Below are positions 46,318 to 57,702 of a stretch of DNA of 64,000 nt, one piece after another (position 1 is the first letter of the stretch; each line of letters starts with the position of its first letter). The notes under the pieces are model-generated. The model was not told the DNA's origin and did no database searches. It worked only from the letters and a program-made list of their open reading frames with translations. The stretch is taken from the NCBI GenBank assembly GCA_902806595.1, contig CADCXC010000004.1, positions 930,001 to 994,000 of the forward strand, read 5' to 3'. The DNA comes from Pyrenopolyporus hunteri. Taxonomy: Eukaryota > Ascomycota > Sordariomycetes > Xylariales > Hypoxylaceae. Both the position numbers and the translations under genes were made by a program.

Positions 46318-48900
46318 CCTGGCGAATTCTACTTGCTCTTATAGGCCCACGATCAAATGCTGGGGTTGCTGATAGTGGACGACGGTACTAAGGCGATGGG
46401 CGGGAAAGAAAGATGTTGTTTTCTGCATGTATTACAAGATGCGCGGGGCGACGAAAACAGGCGCTATTTCTTACAGTACACTAGGTAGAGTACAGTACTG
46501 CCGAAGTACCTTACAGGTGTGCCTGCCTACGTGCGCATCTGGGTCTCAATTCCTTCGCAGTTAGCTCCAGCAAATAATACGCGACTGGCCACTTCCCTCT
46601 TGTTTTGCGTGTGTTCTTTGGGAGCGCTGTCTGAAATTTGTTGAATTGTTGGGGAAGCGACCGAGGTGGCGGTTTCGAAGCCGCATGGAAGTCTGTGCCC
46701 AATCAGACATAGGGAAAATCCAAGGATCTTTCCGCATTTGGTCATATCACAGAGAAGTACATCGATATGTAACCTACAGGGCCCACCGTTTGCCTTATCC
46801 ACGTTGTCTGAGGAATGCCTTGCTAACCGAGCTCCTGCTCTTTCCCGAACTTCCTCTTCTTTCTTCCCCTCTATCAAACCAACGAATATAATTCTCGACA
46901 TGAATATTTGACCTTACCCTCAAGACTACCTACCTATACATAGTGCCACCGCCCACCCACATCCAGATCTAACCTCGGCACTCGCCGATGCACTCTATTG
47001 CTTCCATGTCGCAATATGCAGAAATACACATGTCGGCTGAGTTTCTCGTAGAAAAGATAGCCAGTCAAGCGAAACTCGCAGCCCGCCCTTGCATGAGCTC
47101 GGAGAACCATTCTTGGACGTCAGCTCACGCAGTTCCTCAGCCCCGTCCGTACGAGGCTCTGCTCTGCTATTCTGTCCTGCCCTGCTTCAAAGGCAAGATG
47201 TTTCTCAAGGGTTTTCCGCGAGACCGACGAACACGACCGTGAATGATAGGTAGCTGTCGATTAAAGGTACATGGGTACGTAGGTATGTATTATACATGGT
47301 TACGCACATGTGTTCCCGTCGACGCGGATACTTGCGTGTTCTAGCCACGTTCCCCACAGCAGATCCGCTCCTGAGCTGTCGATCTTGCACCTTCCTCTCC
47401 CCAACAAACAAGAGCGAAGTCTTCGCACCCGACCCCTGGCTCAACGCGGTGGGTCCTCTCGGGAAAGAGGAAATTTGAAACGCCCTATGAGCGGCTATAC
47501 ATAGTCATGGCGCTCCACATCTTCTAGAACAACCTTAAACCGCTTTCCCGAGAGTGTGATTGGGCGCGACGATCTGAAAACGCCACTTCCATGCTGTGCG
47601 CCCCATATCTAAGGCTCCATGGATCTTGCTGAGCCTCTTTTCGTCACTTATAAGGACATACCATCTACTATGTATGATATGCTTACACACGCACGGCCTA
47701 TCTATTTACGTATACTATGTATACATGACTTATAAGAGTATATATATCACTTACCGGTCCGAACTACTAAAAAGAAGGAGAAGAAGACGCTAGCCTAAGA
47801 GTATAGCTCATAAGGAGTATGATCAACTCTAGTTAAGTTAGGTCAACACTCTCTCAAAAATCGGATTATCTATGCATATAATCAATGCCACTTCGGAGTT
47901 ATTCCTACATGAAGCAGCTCCAAAGTTTAATTCATGTAGGTATACCACCAACCTTCTCGCATACAACGCCGTTCTTATTCAGCACCACTAAACTCATAGT
48001 AATCCGTAGTAATGTCTCATACGATGCTCCGTCACATGCTATAGTATGGGTGTATATCCTACCCCAGGCCAACCGTAGTGACTTATCTACTATGATCCCA
48101 CAAGAGGTGTCATCCCTCAACTGAAGACAGCGGGAGAGTATATAGGTAGTTATCTGACTCTACAAGCGAATAGAGCTCAACCGCTACCGATCCCTCGGGA
48201 CCATCACCTGATCAATAGCTCTCTACCTAGAATACCTACCTAGAATATCTACCTATGATCAATACCCAGAGCCGAACCCGTCCGCCCGCACCGCAAGGAA
48301 AGAACACCCCCGATCTCCTCATCGAGGCCCTAGTGTGATCTTAATAGAGGACGGGGTAAGGACGTGACCACCACATCCATAGCGCCTCCTGACCCATCCA
48401 TACACGTACAAACCCCACGGCAAATTCCTCCCAAGTCACAGCAAAGCAGAACATAACAAAATATCGCACAACACATTAAAACGCCCCATCAACAACAATA
48501 ACAGACTCGACACATCGTTCCCCAAAAACCCCCTTCGTTGGGACTCTCATCTCATCCCACCATCGAACGACACCATGCACCGGGTAAGACACCATCGACT
48601 GATCAGGCCTCGTTGGGATCTACATATGTCCGTATTCCTATCTACATACACGTGCAGTATGACAGCTACATCCGTCTGAACTCGTAAGGGGCAGGTAACA
48701 CTTATCTCTGATGGATCGATAGAAAATCGGCGGGGAGGGAGGTATGTAACTCAGAATCTACCCGGCGCAGCGAATAACCCACGTGTAAGTCATATCTAAG
48801 ACAGTCAAGAGGTATGTAGGTATCTATTATATTCGGATAATACCTAGACAAGAACATGATATAAAACGCCATTAACACACTTGAATACACCGTCTGTATG

Positions 48901-48920
48901 ACCAACCAACCAACCAACCA
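48901..48920. repeat. CCAA tetranucleotide repeat
   Basis: Five consecutive ACCA/CCAA units in non-coding DNA; the complementary GGTT unit flanks the MITE at 42.3 kb. Confidence 0.75.
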
Positions 48921-49548
48921 GTTATCCTCCCTCCCTTCCGCCCATCCAACCAAATCCTCCTCCAATGGATCCCTCTATATCATGTCCGTACACACGTATG
49001 TATTTCCCCGAGACACATTCACCGCCTAACCTAAGCCATAAAGATTGATAGACACCTACGAGGTTAGATATGTGCGTGAGTAGATGAAGACAAAAGACAG
49101 ACAGACAGATAGATCTACACCCCACCCGTCTGTCCTCGTAGCAGATCGTTCTATCTCATTAGGTAAGGTAGGTAGGTACAGCAAGTAGGTAAATACAAAG
49201 CAATCCCCCAAGTAAAAGAAACACAAACAAATACACACAATATGGCAAAGTTGCTTTCTAACAATACATAATGAGGTATTTTTCATCCCATTCGCCGCCG
49301 CCGTAAACGAAGAAGGTAGGTAGGTAGGTAAGTAGGGAGATATTGTAGATAGGGTGGGTCGGTGTGAGAGTAAATAGAAAGATAGACGGATATCCATGAC
49401 GTAGTCCTCCCGCATAGATCAATTCATGACACCAGATGATATACCCAGACAAACAAATAAAGGTAACCTCCAAAAAGAATCGCTCAACCTACGCATTATT
49501 AAACCACCATGCGCGCCTCTTTTTTGCATGTGCGTATGTACATGAACA

Positions 49549-49572
49549 GCAAGCAAGCAAGCAAGCAAGCAA
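49549..49572. repeat. CAAG tetranucleotide repeat
   Basis: Six CAAG/AGCA units just downstream of the kinase-like gene. Confidence 0.75.
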
Positions 49573-49617
49573 ATCGAAAGAGAAAAAAAAATGCATATGC
49601 ATTTTGATGCAACATTT

Positions 49618-52411
49618 TCAAGCCTGGGTTGTTACATTCGCTGTTGCGGCCGTCGTAGGAATACCTAGATCTTCGTCTGAGAAGCTTAGTTTCCGGCATT
49701 CGTCGTGTTCGTACAAGCCCCCTCCGACACCCGTCAATTCAGCCGATATCGTCAAGGGCGGGGACTCGCTGGTTCTCGACAGCGATGCTGCCGTTGATGA
49801 CGCTGCCGTTGATCGCGTCGATATGTCTCTTCTTCTGTCGTGTGTATAGTTGTTATTAAGTGATTCGGTTTCTCTGTCACCCTCGGTAGGCGGTTGAACG
49901 ACATTTCTGACTCGGATAGAATCCAAATCCACACCTGTGTCTACGCCCCTTGGTCGGTCGGGTGGCACTCCTTCGGTCTGCCCCAACTCCTTATTTTTAG
50001 AGTGAATCGGCGAATTCTCTAGGGCTTGCCCCCCATCCGATACGACTGCCGCTGCGGGGCTGCCATCAGGAACGATACCTGCTGTGTCGTTGCTAGCCGG
50101 AGGCAAGGTCGTCTTAACGTCTTCGCCGGTTATCGCAGCCACTGTACCGGCTTCCGTCACCTGTGTATTCGCTTTCGTATGACCCTCCTCATCGGCCGTT
50201 TGAGCCTGTTCCACCTCTAATTGGTTCAAGTCCTGGTCCATTTGCGCAATAATTTCCTCCGGTGTCAGCCTTTCTCTAGGAGTATTCTCTCCACGTTCCA
50301 TATACCCGGTATACGGATCCACAGTACTGCTAGGCCACGTATCACGCCGCTCAGTATATGGCGGGCTGTACGTGTCGTAATGGTCTGGCAGTGATCTGGT
50401 TGGGGATCTGCCTCTCGAAGGGGGGTAGTAATACGGTTCCTCGGAGAAACCGGTCGACGTAACATGTGTGTTACCGAACGGGGCATATGACCAAGTGTTA
50501 CGAGGCTGAACCGTTCTGATTTGCGGATGACCGCCGCTTTGGTATCCGTCTACCGTATATTCCCGCATGGAAACGCCATCGTCGACAGAAATCGAAGGTA
50601 ACGCATGCCTATCGTAGTCGTCGTACACTTGCTGGGGAAATAGCCTAAGTAGGACAGAGGCCTGAAGTCGTACGCGCGGGTCCTCATGCAAGCAATACTC
50701 CACTATCGTGCGATACCAACTCGGGACCTGGATCTCGGGATCTAAATGAAGCGGGCGTCGGTGCGTTTCCGGCTCATCTTCCAGCGTCGCGAGTGCCCAT
50801 AACACCATCCCTAACTGATAGAGATCGGATTTTACGCCGATATACATCGATATCCGCTGTGTTCCGATAAGTGGAGTCGCCTCCGGAGGCTCCCATCCCA
50901 TCGGGCAGCCGCGTCTGTTGATGTCTATTATTTTTGCATTGTCCTGGTGATCGATGACGATGTTAGAAAGCGTAAGGTCGCCCTGCACAAACCCGGCTTC
51001 GTGCACGTCCGACAAGCCCTGAACAATCTGTCTCGCCCACTTTTCTCGAAGGGACCAAGGCAGGTAAGTACCCCCCTCTTCTTCGGACTCGTAAATCAAG
51101 TCGATGAGCTGACCTTTCTCCGCGTAGTGTATTAGCAGACCCTTGACGTACTCTCCCTCGTCGTCGACCACTACTCCGTAGAATTCGATGACGTCTCGGG
51201 AGAATCCTAAGGAGTTGAGAGCATTGAGTTCGTAGAGAAACTCGTCCACCGTATCCCTGCCAGGAATTTCTTTCTTGACGAGCGTCTTTCCGCCGACGTG
51301 AACCTTGTAGACAAAGCCTGACATATGGGAGTCAAACACGACATCGCTCTCCCTGACAAGCCGGCACTTCAAATGCTCGATTTTACGAACGGTTGGATAT
51401 TCTATAACCTCCTACGAGGGGCAATGCTATTAGTATCACGCCGGTATATCGGAAAAAGGAACCTACCTGGCTATCTTCCACTACGTGCACGTGTAGCCTT
51501 CCGTCCGTCGTTTGCAATTTTAGGTTGGTCACGGTGGGGTAGAACTGTATGTCCTGGAGACTCTCGCGTATGGCTTCATAGATCTTTGCACTCTTCTCCC
51601 TTTGAAGTTTGATGTGTTGTATACCCTTTTCAAGCGAGTCGTCCGGAGCGTTCCGGTAGTCCAGAGAAATAGTTACCCGTCTCCACACGAATTCATCTTC
51701 GCGGTAAGTAACAAAAAACTTTTCCCTTTTAGATCCATCCCTGAAGAACAGGCTCAAGTTCAGAATCCATTTCCGCTCCAACTCCTCGCTGATCATTGCG
51801 TCATACTGAGACGTCGTAGTAGAGTCAACATCAATAGACGACACGGCTTCGGCGTAACTGGGTACCGGTTCGAGGAAATCATGGCGCTCCCTATCTAGGC
51901 TGGCGGTGTTAATGCTATTTATATCTTGGAGACTTAAGAAATGCTTCTCATCGAGGGGAGTTTGAGGAGCTGACGACGTCGTTTGAGAATCATCGATAGG
52001 AGGGCTAGGGGAAGGTTGCGTGTCGTCGAGAAAGTCGGGCGCACTTGCACGTGGCAAGGCCTGGTTCACGCGGGAGGCGCTGCGTTGGAGACGCAAACGC
52101 CTGTCGACGGAAACAGCCCTGCGTTCCGCTGGCGTAGACTCTACGGCCTCGAGTTTCTCCCTCGCCTCGGACAGTTGCCTCTTAAACGTTTTGGCGCGGG
52201 GTAACCCGGTAACTACTTTTCTCGACACCCTCCGGATCAAGCCTGAGCCAGCCGAACAATCCAAAGACGCCCTAGATTCTTGGTCGTGGGTAAACGTGGA
52301 TGTTAGCGTGTTGTCCTTTCCAAGAAACTTTTTCAGGATGGAGGCCAGTCTACCGGTATCCGATGGAGGCGGCGGTTCGCGCGACGACAGCAGCTCTGCC
52401 GATGTTGCCAT
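49618..52411 (-). CDS. Kinase-like protein with degenerate activation motif
   Basis: Two exons, 51467-52411 and 49618-51411, 912 aa. Residues 1-315 are Ser/Thr-rich and contain basic blocks (for example RRVSRKVVTGLPRAKTFKRQ). Residues about 335-600 form a protein-kinase-like domain: the beta3 lysine in TLVKKEIPG, the hinge LLIHYAEKGQLIDLIYE, the catalytic-loop equivalent GFVQGDLTLSNIVID (Asp and Asn kept, His-Arg lost) and an APE-like WEPPEATPL. The DFG position reads IIDINRRG, so the Gly is lost and Phe is Ile. It is probably a weak kinase or pseudokinase, as in several fungus-specific expansions. The C-terminal third is disordered and Ser/Pro/Thr-rich. Its substrate and partners are unknown. 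The ATG at 52411 has a fitting context (GGCAACATG on the minus strand, weak). Family confidence is moderate. Confidence 0.85.
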
Positions 52412-54052
52412 GGCGGCGGGATTTAAGCTAAGTAGAGCCGAGCCCTATCGTCCAAACTTCATAGACCTTGCTTATTCCCCGAATCCCGCTTTCTAGAAAA
52501 CGAATTCTTCCTCTGACAAGGTAAAGAAAGTTTCGATGGGTCCGCGACAAGAGGCCGGCGGGGCAAAGTCGCGCTGTGGGAGAGACAATGATATCGTGGC
52601 AATTGAGGCTCTAGCTTTAAACGTGTTCCCAGTTCCAACCGGGTCGGAAATCTGGACGTACTGGAGTCAGAGAGGGGACAAATGTGAATTGTCTAAAGTA
52701 CGGGGAGTATATGCATAAGGGCAAGGCGCAGCGGGCCCAGACTAAGCAACCGAAGATGTAGCTATGCGAGATATAACAAGGTAATATGCTAGAGAAAAGG
52801 AAAGGTCATGGCCGCATAGACGCAGGCGGACCCAACGTTAATGGGGTGGAGGAAGTGGAAAAGGGATTCTCAGCAGCAAGGCTGTCGAGACCTTATTGGT
52901 ATCTATAGGTAGATAATTGACGACGATGGCGGCTCAGATGTGCCGACATGGGTTTTAACGGGTAATGCGCGCGCGTGTTCTTTGGCTCGCCGCTCTCCTT
53001 ATTTGTTTTAACAGTCTTAATAGTCTTAATGGTCAAGGTATGATCTCTCTCTGCGCCTGCTAGCTGCGACCAGTCTAGGTTGGCGGCATGCAAGAGATAT
53101 GCAAGCAGAAGCTATCCTGGAAAACTCCGCTTTCGGGGTGCAGGACATGGAGGATATAGCCATTTGAAAAGTGACGGGGTGACGGAGGGGGGAGATTCTG
53201 GGAGAAGGGTTAGAAAAAGAAGAAGAATCTGGAAATGAGCGAATATAGAAATTGGAGGCGGTCCGACTTCCTTACGACGAGTTACATACGACCTCGGAAC
53301 GTTGTACCTTCCCTCAGTATAAGGTGGTAGTGGTCGTGTAAGGTCTGCGAGTTCATGTGTCGGTACCTACCTCGAGATAGCAGTTGACGCAAAAATACCT
53401 ACATACGTCTACACAACTACGTACAATTTGTATGCAATTTGCATACGATATGTATAGTTGTACAGTTGTCCCGCGGAGGACAACGCAGCGCGGGCAGGCA
53501 CAAGCGTAAAACTACATTATCTGCCCATACCGATAATGTACTAGCTCTACTGCTGGCAAGTTCCCTTTTTGCCATGGGACCGGGGTAGCAGCGGGCTAGG
53601 GGTCTACCTTGTCTCGCTTGGCTCTTCAATGATCTCGCGGGGCTGTATGTACATAATGGAAGGAATCCTTGTAAATTTGCCTTCGATGTTGTAAATAAAT
53701 GGGCACCTATGTACCTAGGGTTGGTACCTAGGCGCTGTACCTAAGACACCCTGCACATATCACGATACTTTTATTTTCATTTTATTATTGTTATTGTTAT
53801 CGTCATGTCCATTTGCTTCTTCCTTGAATTCCAATTCGTTTCGCCTCCGTCCACTCTTATCAATTGTGGACGGGATACGCTCGGGACCTGTCCAATGCTC
53901 GTTCAATGGCAACGAGTGAGTGCGTGAGAGAAAATGAGAGAGAGAGAGCATTTACACGCGGAGCTCGTCAGACGTAACATGCAAGGTTGTGCTCCCGTGG
54001 AGTTTCCATATGGACTATAAAACTGGCCTTCTGCAATCGAGTGGTGGAGGGG

Positions 54053-54080
54053 TTTTTTTGGGGGGGGGGGGGTTTTTTTT
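54053..54080. repeat. Homopolymer block T7-G13-T8
   Basis: Seven T, thirteen G and eight T in a row. The G-run could form a G-quadruplex or be an assembly-sensitive site. Confidence 0.75.
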
Positions 54081-55460
54081 CTTCTTTTGACCAATTCGGA
54101 TTGGACGTCAACTCTCCTCTCATATCTTCCCCAAAATCGGCCGTGCCGCCATGGTCCCCTTTCCGCTCCTAGTGGGGGTCTGCTAGGTTATCAAACCAAG
54201 TCGGGAAAATCAGGATGATTCATCGATGTGTTGTACAAAGATTCTAGTGGTCGATCCCCAAATGAGGGGTGTCTGGGACGAATTTTCTGAAAATACGTGA
54301 GGGGGGTAGGCGGGACGAGGATTGAAGGGAAAACATAGATAATCAGGCCTCTCTCGTGACTGTATGCGTATGTGGCCTTTAACTAACCCTATAATAATAA
54401 CCCTTCGAGGACCCAATATGAAGTAATGCCGATTCCTGAGGGTCCCTGGATCCCTCGGACGTTCCTTAAGGGATGAAGGATAATCACGCTCATCATCAAC
54501 AATCGTCACCAGAGGCCATTCGTACAATCCGCTACAAACAAAATAACACCCGTCACGTTAATTTTCAACGAATTGCCAGCCGCGGGAGCGCATGTATGAC
54601 TTCACTTACACGTGGAGCCCCTTGAAGGATCAGTCCGTACGTCCTGTCTGGGTAGGTACATACGGGGACGAACGCACACCGCTATCCTATTGGATTCACC
54701 GACTTTGGCGCAGCGACGGTCTTTACCTCGCGGAATCATCGTACATACGCATCTTTTCCTACCAATACGCCTTAGGTAAGATTATCTGATCGAAGCTTAC
54801 AAGTTAGGCAATCGACCTCCCGGGTTCTTCCAGGTTCCCAGGCTTGACAGGTCACAAATTGAGAATAGTATTGTGAGTTGACGGTTTGCCCTAGCCGCGA
54901 GACCGGCCCGGGGCTAGCGCCACAGGGTGATATCTGCTCGTCGACGCCGCCTGTACATCGTCTGCTGGTCATGTGGATCGACGGGGTAAAAGATATAATA
55001 TACTATAATCTCTTCATGACTAAGACCAGTTCATCAACATTGTATACTACCCAGTAAGGCGGAATGACCTAAGTATGTAGGCATGTATAAAAACGAAAAT
55101 ATGACTCCCAGGGTAAGCAGGCATGGGGCGAAGACGAACCGGTTCGCCCAAGCTAGTCTACAGACGCATATAAGACATACATGACTTATGTATACAAGCC
55201 GAGAGAAGAGAATTTTTCATTTCTTGGTCTGTCCTCTCACCACAGACACATACATACCTAGTATGTATGTTGTATTTGTGTGTGTGTGTGTATGTGTATA
55301 CAGACCCCTGCCGATAGAAACCGTGATTGATGCGTTGTCCCGAGAGCCATGTCGTCAGCCTCCGCTAGATCACAGCTTAGGGCTGGTCCCCAGCCAAGAT
55401 CCCGCATCGATCCAACCCGCGGTTCTGCGTGTTATTATATCCTAGTATACCCTTGCCCAG

Positions 55461-55481
55461 AGAAGAAGAAGAAGAAGAAGG
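55461..55481. repeat. GAA microsatellite
   Basis: Seven GAA units followed by purine-rich sequence. Confidence 0.75.
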
Positions 55482-56080
55482 AAAGGAAAAAGAAGAAGCA
55501 GCAGAAGGAAGAAAAAAAAATTCTTCTGCCCTCCCTTCCCGGATGCTACCCAATCTGAGACCAACGCTATTTCCCAGCCGTTGGAACCACGCGCACTTGG
55601 CTAACTACCGCCTGGGTAGGCTAGACAAGCCCGCTAGGTACCTATCGTCGCTCGCCCGGGAAAGGGGGGCAGGGGGGTGATGGAATTGGGCAGCGATACA
55701 TGCGATAGCTCTACCTGCTTACGGGAAAGGTATGTACCGTGTGTAAGTGCAAGTTGGAGACAGACAGATAAACAGACAAGCCAGCCAGCCAGCCACGCAA
55801 ACGCAGCAAAAGCGAGGCTGCTGCTTAAGACAACTGGCCACCAGGACACGAGCGGCCCTGTAAAAACTCTTGTCTGTATGTCTCTCTCTCTTTCTTCCTC
55901 TCTCTCTGTACGTCTGTCTTCCTCATGTATGTATGAGAGTTGGTGTACCTATCCAAGGTATTCGTACCCCGGGGAATTCCAATTCGCGAATCGCAACGCC
56001 CGATCCCAAGCGCCGAGCCGTCAGTCTGCTGCTGCGGGACCTTGCTTGTTGCTCGGGACGCACCTATCCCACTACTGCTG

Positions 56081-56124
56081 CTACCACCATCACCACCGCC
56101 ACCACCACCACCAAACACCACCAT
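56081..56124. repeat. ACC trinucleotide-rich tract
   Basis: Interrupted ACC/CAC units; a frame reading it as polyhistidine is judged non-coding. Confidence 0.7.
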
Positions 56125-57702
56125 CGTTTAGTAGCAATCCCCATCTGTCTTGAGTTTGGGAAATGTCTCATTCCCCCGTTGACGATTCCACTCGAGGCGG
56201 AGCCGTTCCCCATGGGTTGACCCATTCATCAAATATAAGAGGAAGCCGGCATGAGGCAGGAAGGAGGATCTACGTACGGGTACCTACCTACATGCTGCGC
56301 GTATGTACGTGAGTCCGTCCGTACCTATGTAATGTAATGTAGGGGTATGTACGTGTAGGGTAAGGCGAAGAAGGAGGTACATACGTACGAGGTACGGTAC
56401 GTAGGTCTTGCGCGGTCCCAAATCCTGCTGGTCTTTTTAGTTAGTCTCGCGTGGAGATGCCCTGTGAGATAGATCGTGGCAATCTCACCGTGCATTGGTT
56501 CCCGTGGCTGAACGACCGCCTTGCTAGGTGCCTACGCCCACCTACATGACCTGCCTTACCTACCCGGGTACTCGCTTGCTCGTTCTCTCACCACCGCCGT
56601 TTTCTCCCCCGGCCATTATTGTTAATTACTCCAAGTCATACATATAGGTAAGAAATACACACGGTAACACGCGCTTGACCCCCAGCTTAGGTAGAAGGAA
56701 GGCAAAGCAGGTAGGTTAGGTTAGTACCCAGCCCACACACCCACCTAGGAGGACCCTTAGGTGCTTTAGGTATTAATTGGGGGGCGTTCGGGTCGGGCTT
56801 TTATGCACGTAATCAGTGATCTCACGTCCAACTTACGCGGGTAATCGAAGGGTCGTAAGCAGTACCTAGGTAGCTCCGACTTGGAATAAGGGTATATTCT
56901 GTATCCCGTGATAGGAAGAAAGAAACTACTGGAGGAATTAACTTTTTACCATAGTCCTGTTCGGAGCCCAACTATGTCTGCAGTCGTAATGATGTGACTC
57001 CGGGTATACATCAGATCGCGGGTCGCGCAACCTTGGACCTCAACTCCGTCATAGGATGCGGCGTGGTATGGAGTATGTTGACTTTCGATGCGACTGTTTA
57101 CAAAATGCCGTTGATGCTCACTCCTATACGAGTTTGAGCTATGAACATTTAACATGATCCGCCCTCCGCAGTTACGGTAATAGCGACACGGCAACATAAT
57201 ACTTGATTTTCTCTTGAGTAAGACTCATCATATGACTCGAGTGTATCACTAGCATTTTGACACGTCGCTACGATAGGTTTCCTTGATATCTACCTCTCGA
57301 GGCTTTTTTATTTATTTGTTTGTTTTCCTTTCGCTTTGCCTCCCTCCTAGTTACCTCGCTATTCAAAAATGACCTAACAAGAGTAAGGGGGGCGAGCATG
57401 CTACGCTCCGCCGCGTGTCCATCCGTCCACTACTATAACGGACGAGAACTAGAGGGCTTTTTGGTGGGTAGATCGTATGATACAGAAGTGCGCTGCTTTC
57501 AAATAAATGTGAGGAGGGGAGGGAGTACATTGTATGGTTGGGTTGCTTCGAAGCCGTTTCGTCGAGTCATCGTATTGCCGCCTGAACGCCTATCTGATGG
57601 CCCAATCCCGCAAATGCATTGCTGTATGTCTATGGAAAAATATGCAGGTTGACGATGGGGCTGTGGGAGTGTACCCGTCACTCCCATCCTCCGTCTCGTC
57701 TC

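Larger units (their letters stand above)
45359..49617. other. Gene-poor intergenic region
   Basis: No gene is supported. A 124-codon ATG-initiated frame on the minus strand (46527-46901) has no recognisable domain. Simple repeats are common: GCTATGCT units (46295-46317), CCAA (48901-48920), AGGT (49314-49331) and CAAG (49549-49572). Confidence 0.5.
52412..57702. other. Gene-poor intergenic region
   Basis: No gene is supported. It holds simple repeats (TG at 55278-55292, GAA at 55461-55481, ACC at 56081-56124), a 13-G run (54060-54072) flanked by T-runs, and GTACCTA palindromes (53707-53745 and 56275-56410). The longest open frames (for example 55677-56153) are low-complexity. Confidence 0.5.

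Noticed and set aside
46527..46901. 124-codon ATG frame (-)
   Set aside because: No domain, overlaps frames of similar size on the other strand, and surrounded by repeats; could be chance.
54210..54527. 105-codon frame (-)
   Set aside because: Begins with TTG, not ATG; no domain.
55677..56153. 158-codon frame (+) with polyhistidine
   Set aside because: It reads through TCTC and ACC simple repeats; composition explains it.
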